NCBI RefSeq assembly: GCF_010548275.1
Contig: NZ_JAAGLT010000016.1
Coordinates: forward strand, 124,001 to 188,000
Direction: 5' to 3'
Length of the DNA: 64,000 nt
DNA from: Streptomyces sp. SID12488
GTDB lineage: Bacteria; Actinomycetota; Actinomycetes; Streptomycetales; Streptomycetaceae
Positions within the stretch are counted from its first letter, which is position 1; each line of letters starts with the position of its first letter. A program made the translations under genes and the position numbers. The notes below the pieces were generated by a model. That model made no database searches, was not told the origin of the DNA, and saw only the letters and a list, made by a program, of their open reading frames with translations. Shown here piece after piece: positions 34,615-43,254 of the stretch.

Positions 34615-37600
34615 AGTCCCAGGTTCCTTTTAATCGCCTTGGAAACCTTCGCCATTTCGGCTCCTTGCGATTGCTGGCAGGGTTGGCAAGCCGCACCATT
34701 GATGCCGTCGTTCTTCGCATAAGCTCTTCGCTCTGCGTTTGTCATCGCTGAACCTCCGCCGCGGTAGTAGTGAAGAACCAGCGCCGGATCATGTTCAGGA
34801 ACGGGAGGATTGGCAGTTCCCGTTCTCATCGTCGCGCCGCACTCCGGACACGGCTGGCCTTGCGCCTCAGCTCGTGCCGTGCGTCCGCCAGGACCATTCG
34901 TTTGAGAGCCACCGTAGTGCTTAGCGCGATTGTATGGCTCAGTTGCCGTGACCGGGTTTTCCAGATCCGATGCAACCCCGCTGGAATCCACCTCGAACCT
35001 GGCGCCACCGCAGTTATGGACAAGGACCGGTGCGGCGCCTGCGAGCACATAGTACGTGTGGACGTTACTGACGGTCAGGTCATGTGTGACCTGGGTCCTG
35101 GTGTAGCGGGTGATCGCGGTGATCTGGACGTGGGTGCCAGCGCTCGTCTGGAGCCACTGGCCGGGCTTCAGGGTGCCGCCCTCCACCCACGTGCCGTCGG
35201 TGGGGTCGGTGGCGGGGTCGGTGACCCAGAAGGGGTGGGTGTCGGTGGTCGTCAGCTTCGACGTCGTGCCGTCGGCCGTTTTGACGGTCAGGACGGTGAA
35301 GTCCTTGTCGTCGTAGGTGGTGATGGTGGCCGCGGCGGGCTCGGTGCCCGAGGTTGTCGAAGTCTCGGGGTCGTTGGCGGCCAGTTCGTCGCCGGTCTTG
35401 ACGTCCTCGATGTTCTTGGTGGTGCCGTCCGCCATGAGGACCTGGGTGCCGGGCAGGAAGCTGTGGGCGGACGCTTCGCAGGACCCGCCCGATCCGCTGT
35501 CGTCGGCGTCCGTGCTGTCGCCGCCGTCGGCGTGATTGTCCTTGGCCTTCTTCGCTCCGTTGGACTTGGCGCTGGCGGATGCCTTGGTGTGTTCGGCCTT
35601 GCCGGCCGTGCCCTTGGAGCCGGTGCCGGTTTTCTTCTTCGCGGCGGCCTTGGCCGCCAGGGCTTTCTCCTTGGCCTTCTTCAACGCCTCGGCGGCCTTG
35701 CGTTTCGCCTCGGCCTTGGCCCGCTTGACGGCGGCCTTCGCCGCCTTCAGCGAAGCGATCGTCTTACGGGCGACGTCCTTGGCCTTGTTCAGGGCCTTGA
35801 TGCCGCTGATGATCCGGCCGACGACCTTGGCGACCTTGTAGGCGAGCTTGAAGACCTTCGTCCAGGGGATGGCGTCCACCAGGAGGGACCCGCAGGCCCA
35901 CAGATCACCCTGGGTGAAGCAGCCCACCACCTCGTCCCAGCCGATGAACTCCTTGAACAGGGCCCATCCATACGTCCGCACGATGTCCGTGACAGACCCG
36001 GACAGGATCTTCTCCTGAGCCGCGATCTGCGCGTCCAAAGCGGCCTCGGCCGCGTCGAAGGTGGAGGCGGTGGAGGTCAGGCCGGTCGGGTCCGCGTGGG
36101 TGACGGGATTGTTGTTGGCGTAGTTGTAGCCGTTCGCCTGGAGCGGATCCGTCAGGTCCAGGACCGGGTCGGCCGAGAGGAAACGGCCGGTGGACGGGTC
36201 GTACTCACGGGCCCCCAGATGGGTCAGACCGGTCGTGTTGTCGTCGGTGCCGCCCACGTAGCCGGTGTGGGAGCGCCAGTTGGAGCTCTCCGTACGCTCG
36301 TTGCCGTACGGATCGAGCCGCGAGAAAACGGTCTGGTTGCCGGTGGTGAGCTTGATCTCGGCCATCGGTGTGCCGTGATGATCGGCGACCAGGGCGTACA
36401 GGTTCGCCTCACCCGCACCCCGACGCACCACCGTGGGCGCACCCGGCTGGACGTAGGACCGCTCGACATAGTTCACCGCACCCGTGGAACGCAGCGAGAA
36501 GGTCGTGTCGTCCAGGTACAGGGTCCGGTCGTTGGCGGTGGTGGAGATGATCCGGTTGCCGAACGCGTCGTACACGTAGGACGTCTTGTTCGCCGGGTTC
36601 CAGGCCTGGGTCGCGGTGCCGTCGCAGGCGCCCAGCACCAGATCGACGCCGGTGGTGGTGGAGTTGGACGGGGAGACGAGGCACATCGAGGTGGTCGCGT
36701 ACTTCAGGGCCCCCGTGGAGGTGACCGTCCACTGCTGGGTGGCTGTGTCGTCGCAGGCCGCGACGACGACCGCGGTACCGGCCGTGACAACCTTGCCCGT
36801 GGGCTGCACGCACACCCCGGCCACCTGCAGCGGGCCCTTGGTGGCGGTGTCGGTGGTGACCGCGTCCTTGACCCGGAACTGTTCGGCCTTGCTGCCGTTG
36901 CACGGCCACATCTGGATCGCGGTGCCGGCCGTGGTGGACGCCGAGGACAGGTCCATGCACAGGCCCGCGTTCAGCCCCGAGGTGTAGGCACCCTTACCGG
37001 CCGCCCCGAAGCCCGTGACCGTCTGCGCCTTGCCGTCCCAGGTCCAGGTGATGCCCTGCGCGTCCCCACCGATCGTCCGGGACGTGGTCTGCCCCAGCGC
37101 GTCGTACTCCAGGGCGGAGGCCTCGGTCACCTTCGAGCCGCCCGAGTTGGTGTAGGTGGACGTCATCGAGGTCAGGGTGTGCGGCTGGGCCAGCCCCGAG
37201 CCCTTCGTGGCGTCCTCGATGCCGTAGACGTAGGACGTGGTGGAGTCGGCGGCGGTGTTCACCGCCCCGTCCAGGGTGAAGGACACCTTGGCGTTGTGGG
37301 TGTTCAGGGTCTTGCGGTTGCCCAGCTCGTCGTAGGTGTACGACTGCCAGTACCCGGCGTTGTCAGCGGTCACGTTCACCGTGCCGTCGGTGGCGACCGG
37401 CACCGTGCACCCGGTGCGCTGGGTGGTCCAGGCCTCGGTGAGCTGGCCGATACCGTCGTAGGTGAAGCACTGACGGTCCACGACGGCCGCGTAGGTGTCG
37501 GCGGTGGTGGTGATGTTGCCCGACAGGTCGTAGGCGTAGGTACGGGCGTTGACCCGGTTCCCGGTCAGCCCCGAGGTCGCGTCCGAGGTCGACTCGCGGT

Positions 37601-40600
37601 CCACCAGGGTCGTCTCGGCCTGGCCGGTCGCCTCGTCGAACAGGTTGGTCGTCCACACCCGTGAGCCCTGCTCGCCGGTGGTGGTGCGCAGTACCTCCCC
37701 GTACACGCTGTAGGAGGTCTGGGAGGTGTACCAGTCGGTGCCCGAGGTGGAGACGGGCAGCCCGTCGGCGTTGTAACGGACGATCACCTTCTCCTCGGGC
37801 AGGCCGCCCATCGCGGGAGTGGTGTACGAGGCCAGCTGCCCGGACTCGGTGTACGCGTAGCTGGTTTTGTAGGTGGTGGCGAAGCCCTCTGCCGTCGAGA
37901 GCAGCCCCGACGCCACCGCAGGCAGGGTCAGGGTCTTGGACGTCGGGTTGCCGTCCAGGGTGTAGCCGCCGACCGAGGTGGTGTACGCCTTGCCGTCGGT
38001 GTAGCGGGTGGCTCTGGCCAGTTGGCCCACGCCGTTGGCGACCGTGGAGTCGTCGTACGTGTACGACAGCAGGTCGGTGCCGGTGCTGTTGTCCTCGATC
38101 AGGAGGGGGCGGTCCAGGACGTCGTAGCTGGTCTTGGTGGTGAACCCGGCCTGGTTCTTCGAGGTCGCGACCCGGCCCAGGGTGTCGTAGGTGAGGGTGG
38201 TGGTGCCGGTGTCGGGGTCGGTGGAGGTGTCCGGCTGGCCGATCGCGTTGTAGGTGGTCTTCCAGACGTTCCCGGCGCTGTCGGTGACGCCCGTCTGGTC
38301 GCTGCGCGCGTCGTAGGTGTAGTCGGTGGACTTGAAGTCGGACGCGGTGAAGGAGTTGGACGCGGCGGCGGACTTCGAGGAGAAGGTGTCCATCCGGGTG
38401 GTGCGGCCCAGGGCGTCCACCCAGGTGCGGGAGGAGGCCGAGCCGGTCGGCTGGACGACGGTCGTGTAGTCCAGGCCGTAGAGGTAGGTGGTGGTGCGGT
38501 TCTGGGACTTCGTACCGTCGGCGTCGGTGGTGCCGTCCTGGACGTACGAGTTGTAGACGGGGGTGATGGTGGTTGTGCGGCCCAGGCCGTCGTACGTGTA
38601 CTGGGTGGCGTTGGGGATCGTCGAGGTGGAGGCGGCGGCGAAGACCGAGGTCTCGGGGACGCCGTCGGTGTAGTAGGCGTTGTTGGTGGAACTGATCTGG
38701 CCGTTGCCGTTGTAGAGGGTGTCGGTGATCAGGCGGCCCTTGCCGCCCACCGCCCCGGTCTGCTCCTGCCGTACCCGGCCCAGGCCGTCGTAGATGACGG
38801 TCGTGTCGGTGTAGGTGCCGTCGTCCTTCAGGCCCGAGGTGACCACCGAGACGGGCCTCTTGGGGTCGGTGTTGTAGACGAAGGTCGCGTTCGGCCTGCC
38901 GGTGGACTGCTCGTCCCAGGTCCTCGGGGTCTCACCGTCGTCGCCGACGGGCAGGTCCTCCTCGCACACCGGCCCGTAGGTGGTGTTCGGGATGGTGCCG
39001 GCCTCCCAGCCGGCGCACACCCGGCCCAGCGGGTCGTAGGCGACGTAGGAGATGTTGCCGTTGGCGTCCTTCTCGGTCAGCCCGACCCCGCGGCCCGGCT
39101 CCAGGGTGGAGGTCGAGGACTGGGTCTTGGCGTTGGTCGACGTGACCGAGTACACCTGCCCCTTGTCCGGGACGAAGGTGATGGTGTCCTGGTTGTCCTG
39201 GTAGTCCTTGGACGAGACCACCCGCCCGTAGCCGTCGTAGCCCGTGGTGGAGGCCGGGACGGTGTTCCAGGAGGTGCCGGCCGCTACGGGGTCCCACACC
39301 TTGGTGACCTGCCCCTTGGTCAGCGTCTGGCCGGTCGAGGCCGCGCTCGCCCCGTCGTAGGCCATCTTCGAGGCCGAGAGCAGGGTCGACGCGGTCGACG
39401 AGGACAGACCGGTCGCGCAGCTCGTCCCGCTCACCGAGATCGTCGAGGAGACCAGGCCGATCAGGTTCAGCGTGGCGTCGTTGACGTAGGACGTGTAGGT
39501 GCAGGACTCGTCGCCGGTCACCGCGAGGTCGCCGTGGGAGACGACCTTGGTGGGCAGGCCGTAGGCGGAGTCGTAGTCGGTCTGGGTGGAGACCGTGCGC
39601 AGGGGGGAGGAGTCGTCACCCTTGCCCGAGGACCTGGTGACCGTCCTGGTGGTGTCGAGGGTGACGCGCCAGGCGTACAGGTCGGGATCGTCGGTGATCA
39701 CACGGCTGGTGTCGGTGTCAGCGACCCCTCGCACGCGGGTCGCGAGGACCGTCGGGTCGTCGGGGATGTTGACCGTCCGCGACACCCAGTCCGCGGCGGA
39801 GGACCCGTCCGCGTACACGATCGCCTCGGCGACCATGCCCGCGTACGGCTCCTTGTCCGCCTTGATGGTCGCTCCGGCGGTGTCCGTCATGGTGGTGTCG
39901 CGCGTCTTCCACACCGCGCTGGTCCCGCTGCCGGAGACGTACAGGTCGTCGCTCATCCCACGGAAGTAGCGGGTGGCGGTCCTGGTGGCCTTGGAGCCGG
40001 TGCGGTCCGAACCGACGGTGACGGTGACCCGGGGATAGCCGCGCCACTGGTCCCAGGTGCGGGTCTTCTTCCGGGTGCCCTCGGCCCGGTTGTAGGCCCA
40101 CAGCGCCCCGTCGACCGCGTCGCCGAAGGTCGTGTAGTCGTAGCTGGTGGTCTTGTTGTCGAGGCCGGTCATGTTCGGCATCTCGACGACCGTGTCGACC
40201 ACGTACTTCTGGAACCAGGAGATCTTCTGGTCTGCCAGTTCGGGGTCCGCGTGCCAGTACACCGGATAGCACAGCAGGTGGTTCTCGTCGGGGTCCGGGA
40301 AGCCGGTGCCAGAGGCGCACGCGCCCTTGGGGGTGGAGTAGGTGACCTGGGTCTCGCCGCCGTACTCCGAGACCACCGTGTCGATCCGCAGCCGGGCGAA
40401 GGTCGGGCCCTCGTCGGTGGAGCTGGTGGGTATCCGGTTCGGCAGGAGCTTGCTGTGGAAGGACACCGGGTTCACGGACTCGGTGGACCCGTCCACCCCG
40501 TATCCCGTCCTGGTGACCGACTCCAGCCACAGGGCGGTGTAGTGCCCGGTCTTGTCCCAGGGGAAGGACTGCTTCAGCGACCACCGGTCCACCTTGGCCA

Positions 40601-42788
40601 GGGGCGTGCTGGTCTGCCCCGGCAGGGCGCAGGCGTGCCGGTCGCCGGTGCCGGCCTTCGAGTCGTACGGGGTCAGGGAGGCGCCTCGGACCCGCTGGGT
40701 GCAGGAGGTCACCTGGGTGATCAGCTTGCGGGACCAGAAGGTCGGCGAAGGGGTCGTGCAGTCGCCCGAGTCACCGCAGTACAGGTCGGCGGGGGTGTCG
40801 TACCAGATGTGGTTCTCCGACCAGTTGCCGGAGGTGAAGTGGCCCGAGGCGCACTTGGCCTCGGACTCCAGGCACCGCTCGTCCGCGGTGAAGGTCATCC
40901 GGGCCAGCGGCTCGGCGGTGTAGAGGGTGTCGGAGCGCTGTCCGTAGTCGATGCGCTTGAGGAAGCCGCCGCGCTCGTAGGCGACGGGGTTGTCGAAGTC
41001 GAAGGCCTTGGCGTAGTGGTTGGTCTCCGACTCCCACCACAAGGACATGGCGTTGCCGTTGACGTCGACGACGTAGTCCAGGTTCCACTTCCAGGCCTGG
41101 TCCTGGAAGGAGTTCTTGAAGGTGGCGTCGTAGCCGGGCTCTCCGTCGTGGTTGGAGGCGACCGGCACGGTGAACACCGAGTCCGTGGTGCCCTTCCCTG
41201 ACGCCCAGCCGGGAAGGTGGTTCAGCCCGTAGTAGTACTGGGTGCCCGCGGTGTCGGTGATGCGCCAGTACTCGCCGTCGTCGTCCCCGTTGGCCAGCGC
41301 GGTGTTCGTCAGCAGCTCGATCTTGGTGTTGTCACCGTTCGCGGTCCGCCACGCCCCGGACTGGTAGACCAGTTCGGTGGTCGTCCCGTTCAGGGTGAGC
41401 GTCGCGTTCTTGGTGCCGTAGCACAGGTCGGCGGACGTCTTGCCCTTGTTGTTGGCTCCCGTGGTCGCGTCCAGCATGCACGAGGTGTACGTGCGGGTGA
41501 TGCTGCCCGGGTCCCAGGACCAGCCCTCGCCGATCCCGGACGCCTGGTTGTTCGTCGAGGAGGTCTTGCCGTCCACCGACTGGGAGTTGTACGAGAAGGC
41601 CACGTTCGGCGTCGGACCGTTCGGCACCGCCGGACCGGCCAGCGGATAGGAGTAGCTGAACGCGCCCGAGGAGGATCCCGCCGACCACGAACCGGACGCG
41701 GGCAACGGGGTCGCGGCGAAGTCACCGCCCGCGCCGGCCCCATCGGAGTTGCCCATCAGCACACCCGAACCCGACGAGCCGCTCGCGATGGTGCGGATGC
41801 CGGAGTCGGCGCCGTCGTCCGAGGGGGTGGTGTACACGGCGTTGGACACCGACCCCGTACCGGTCGCGTCGGCCGTCGTCGCCGTGGACGTGGTGGCGGT
41901 GGGGTCGGCCACCAGCGCCTCCACATCCACCGTGACGTGGACCGTCGGCGCGAGGTCCGTGCCCGCCTTCTCGGTGGTGGTGCTCGCCCCGCTGTCCTCG
42001 TCGACGGTCGTGTCGGTGATGGTGGTGGCGACCTCGTCGTACACCACCTCGGTGGGCACCGCGGTGGGCTCCGAACAGCCCTCCACATCGGGGGTGGTCA
42101 GGAAGCAGGACGGGTACATCCAGAAGTCCAGGCGGTCCATCCACTCCGCGCCGTAGTTCTGCGAGAAGTCCGCGGCGTCCAGCGCGATGACGGCCTCGCC
42201 CGTCGCGGTGGCCGGCGGCGCGACCTCCAGGACCACGCCCTTCACACCGGCGGCGTCCGCCTGCGCGTCCGAGGCCATCTCCACCGACCAGTTGCCCTCA
42301 AGGGCTGTCGCCTCCGCGCTGGTCGCGTCCGTCGGCGCGCCGATCTCGACCGGGACCGTGCCGTCCGTGGCGGTGACCTTCACCAGCTCCCCGGCCTCCA
42401 GACCGGTCAGACTGGCCGCGGCCGAACCACCCTCGATGGGTTCGGTGTACAGGGCCTGGAAGTCGTCGACCTCGGTGGAGGTCGCCGTCTCCAGAGACTC
42501 GAGTGAAGTCGTCGCGGTGCTGTCCTCAGCCAGCGCCTCGGCCTCGGGCAGCTCCACCAGGTCCACGCCGGTACGGGCGTCGTCCTTGGGCGGCAGGGCG
42601 TAGGCCACCGGCGAGGCCCCCAGCATCAGCGCCAGGAAGAGACCGGTCACCACCGCCAGCCGGGCCCGCGCACGACGCGCACGCGTCTTTCTCAACGCCC
42701 CGCGCCCACACCAGGAAGCACTGCGCACCGCCGACCCCGCCCTCTCGACCCACGCAATCCCGGAATCCCGAAGCACCCTCGACAGCAA
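34611..42788 (-). CDS. RHS/YD-repeat polymorphic toxin with lectin insert, Hint domain and nuclease-like tip
   Basis: About 2,700 residues. The longest frame starts at TTG 42788, but GTG 42728, preceded by GAGAGGGCGGGG, gives a better signal peptide (RLAVVTGLFLALMLGASPVAYA). A secretion/SpvB-like N-terminal region precedes many YD repeats (YDPLGRVCAG, YDALGQTTSR). A ricin-type lectin with three QxW-like repeats sits at about residues 1933-2070. The RHS core ends EYDPSTGRFLSADPV. A Lys/Ala-rich linker leads to a Hint autoprotease (about 2437-2593: SFLPGTQVLMADGTT, THPFWVT, VHNC). The last 132 residues are the toxin, with CPECG, EHDPALVLHYY and CQPCQQSQG. It is probably a metal-bound HNH/endonuclease-VII-like nuclease. 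Confidence 0.9.
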   Translation of the reverse strand: MLSRVLRDSGIAWVERAGSAVRSASWCGRGALRKTRARRARARLAVVTGLFLALMLGASPVAYALPPKDDARTGVDLVELPEAEALAEDSTATTSLESLETATSTEVDDFQALYTEPIEGGSAAASLTGLEAGELVKVTATDGTVPVEIGAPTDATSAEATALEGNWSVEMASDAQADAAGVKGVVLEVAPPATATGEAVIALDAADFSQNYGAEWMDRLDFWMYPSCFLTTPDVEGCSEPTAVPTEVVYDEVATTITDTTVDEDSGASTTTEKAGTDLAPTVHVTVDVEALVADPTATTSTATTADATGTGSVSNAVYTTPSDDGADSGIRTIASGSSGSGVLMGNSDGAGAGGDFAATPLPASGSWSAGSSSGAFSYSYPLAGPAVPNGPTPNVAFSYNSQSVDGKTSSTNNQASGIGEGWSWDPGSITRTYTSCMLDATTGANNKGKTSADLCYGTKNATLTLNGTTTELVYQSGAWRTANGDNTKIELLTNTALANGDDDGEYWRITDTAGTQYYYGLNHLPGWASGKGTTDSVFTVPVASNHDGEPGYDATFKNSFQDQAWKWNLDYVVDVNGNAMSLWWESETNHYAKAFDFDNPVAYERGGFLKRIDYGQRSDTLYTAEPLARMTFTADERCLESEAKCASGHFTSGNWSENHIWYDTPADLYCGDSGDCTTPSPTFWSRKLITQVTSCTQRVRGASLTPYDSKAGTGDRHACALPGQTSTPLAKVDRWSLKQSFPWDKTGHYTALWLESVTRTGYGVDGSTESVNPVSFHSKLLPNRIPTSSTDEGPTFARLRIDTVVSEYGGETQVTYSTPKGACASGTGFPDPDENHLLCYPVYWHADPELADQKISWFQKYVVDTVVEMPNMTGLDNKTTSYDYTTFGDAVDGALWAYNRAEGTRKKTRTWDQWRGYPRVTVTVGSDRTGSKATRTATRYFRGMSDDLYVSGSGTSAVWKTRDTTMTDTAGATIKADKEPYAGMVAEAIVYADGSSAADWVSRTVNIPDDPTVLATRVRGVADTDTSRVITDDPDLYAWRVTLDTTRTVTRSSGKGDDSSPLRTVSTQTDYDSAYGLPTKVVSHGDLAVTGDESCTYTSYVNDATLNLIGLVSSTISVSGTSCATGLSSSTASTLLSASKMAYDGASAASTGQTLTKGQVTKVWDPVAAGTSWNTVPASTTGYDGYGRVVSSKDYQDNQDTITFVPDKGQVYSVTSTNAKTQSSTSTLEPGRGVGLTEKDANGNISYVAYDPLGRVCAGWEAGTIPNTTYGPVCEEDLPVGDDGETPRTWDEQSTGRPNATFVYNTDPKRPVSVVTSGLKDDGTYTDTTVIYDGLGRVRQEQTGAVGGKGRLITDTLYNGNGQISSTNNAYYTDGVPETSVFAAASTSTIPNATQYTYDGLGRTTTITPVYNSYVQDGTTDADGTKSQNRTTTYLYGLDYTTVVQPTGSASSRTWVDALGRTTRMDTFSSKSAAASNSFTASDFKSTDYTYDARSDQTGVTDSAGNVWKTTYNAIGQPDTSTDPDTGTTTLTYDTLGRVATSKNQAGFTTKTSYDVLDRPLLIEDNSTGTDLLSYTYDDSTVANGVGQLARATRYTDGKAYTTSVGGYTLDGNPTSKTLTLPAVASGLLSTAEGFATTYKTSYAYTESGQLASYTTPAMGGLPEEKVIVRYNADGLPVSTSGTDWYTSQTSYSVYGEVLRTTTGEQGSRVWTTNLFDEATGQAETTLVDRESTSDATSGLTGNRVNARTYAYDLSGNITTTADTYAAVVDRQCFTYDGIGQLTEAWTTQRTGCTVPVATDGTVNVTADNAGYWQSYTYDELGNRKTLNTHNAKVSFTLDGAVNTAADSTTSYVYGIEDATKGSGLAQPHTLTSMTSTYTNSGGSKVTEASALEYDALGQTTSRTIGGDAQGITWTWDGKAQTVTGFGAAGKGAYTSGLNAGLCMDLSSASTTAGTAIQMWPCNGSKAEQFRVKDAVTTDTATKGPLQVAGVCVQPTGKVVTAGTAVVVAACDDTATQQWTVTSTGALKYATTSMCLVSPSNSTTTGVDLVLGACDGTATQAWNPANKTSYVYDAFGNRIISTTANDRTLYLDDTTFSLRSTGAVNYVERSYVQPGAPTVVRRGAGEANLYALVADHHGTPMAEIKLTTGNQTVFSRLDPYGNERTESSNWRSHTGYVGGTDDNTTGLTHLGAREYDPSTGRFLSADPVLDLTDPLQANGYNYANNNPVTHADPTGLTSTASTFDAAEAALDAQIAAQEKILSGSVTDIVRTYGWALFKEFIGWDEVVGCFTQGDLWACGSLLVDAIPWTKVFKLAYKVAKVVGRIISGIKALNKAKDVARKTIASLKAAKAAVKRAKAEAKRKAAEALKKAKEKALAAKAAAKKKTGTGSKGTAGKAEHTKASASAKSNGAKKAKDNHADGGDSTDADDSGSGGSCEASAHSFLPGTQVLMADGTTKNIEDVKTGDELAANDPETSTTSGTEPAAATITTYDDKDFTVLTVKTADGTTSKLTTTDTHPFWVTDPATDPTDGTWVEGGTLKPGQWLQTSAGTHVQITAITRYTRTQVTHDLTVSNVHTYYVLAGAAPVLVHNCGGARFEVDSSGVASDLENPVTATEPYNRAKHYGGSQTNGPGGRTARAEAQGQPCPECGATMRTGTANPPVPEHDPALVLHYYRGGGSAMTNAERRAYAKNDGINGAACQPCQQSQGAEMAKVSKAIKRNLGL
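34614..35009 (-). other. C-terminal toxin domain (132 residues after the Hint cut site)
   Basis: Begins right after the VHNC motif. Two CxxC pairs (CPEC, CQPC) could bind zinc, and EHDP with HYYRGGGS resembles the HNH/EndoVII-fold toxins of polymorphic toxin systems. Nuclease activity is inferred from these motifs only. Confidence 0.6.
36575..36990 (-). other. Ricin-type beta-trefoil lectin inserted within the RHS core
   Basis: The translated stretch starts LCMDLSSASTTAGTAIQMWP and contains three trefoil repeats ending EQFRV, TQQWTV and TQAWNP. It interrupts the YD repeats and is followed directly by YVYDAFGNR. It could bind a carbohydrate on the target or in the producer's wall. Confidence 0.8.
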
Positions 42789-42833
42789 GGCGATTGGGCA
42801 GGCGGCGTCACAACATTATTGATACGAGCGCGA

Positions 42834-42863
42834 TTTCTACATGCCGCAAGGATCTCCGGTCAA
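42834..42863 (-). promoter_or_regulatory. Candidate promoter of the RHS toxin gene
   Basis: On the minus strand TTGACC (42863-42858) and TAGAAA (42839-42834) are separated by 18 bases, close to the Streptomyces vegetative consensus. They lie 46-110 bp before the candidate start codons. Confidence 0.5.
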
Positions 42864-43254
42864 TACCCACCGGAATTTATAACGAATAGACAACGGAGCA
42901 ATTGTCGCAGACAAATAAAAAGGACTCGAAAGCACACATGAGGCATCTAACTTCCTGCAAGAAGACAACCCAAGATGGACTATTCATTTAGCATAGGAGA
43001 GGTAAAATAGGGGCAACTCGACCTGGATATTGACCCGTCTCGCCACGTTACGTCCGATCCCCCACGCGATGCGGCACACACCGACCTGCCGCGCAAAGCA
43101 TTTCCCTCTCCCAATTCCGGATGCATAGAATCCGCACAGCATTTGACGCATCTCCGAAGGTCATTCCCGGGAGGGGTGATACTTCCCCAGCGATCCTCTT
43201 GCCCGTGGTGTGTCCGAAAACGGCCAGCGAGGAATTCGGGGCGGCATCAGAGAT
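42864..43254. other. AT-rich divergent intergenic region between RHS and DNRLRE genes
   Basis: About 390 bp of unusually AT-rich DNA. A TTGACC at about 43030 and a TTGACG at 43143-43148 could serve as -35 elements for the plus-strand gene, but no clear -10 follows. No gene is supported; a 264-bp minus-strand open frame inside it has no family resemblance. Confidence 0.4.

Noticed and set aside
34770..41201. Long plus-strand open frames opposite the RHS gene
   Set aside because: Low-complexity Gly/Val/Arg translation without family resemblance; the minus strand encodes clear RHS, lectin and Hint motifs.
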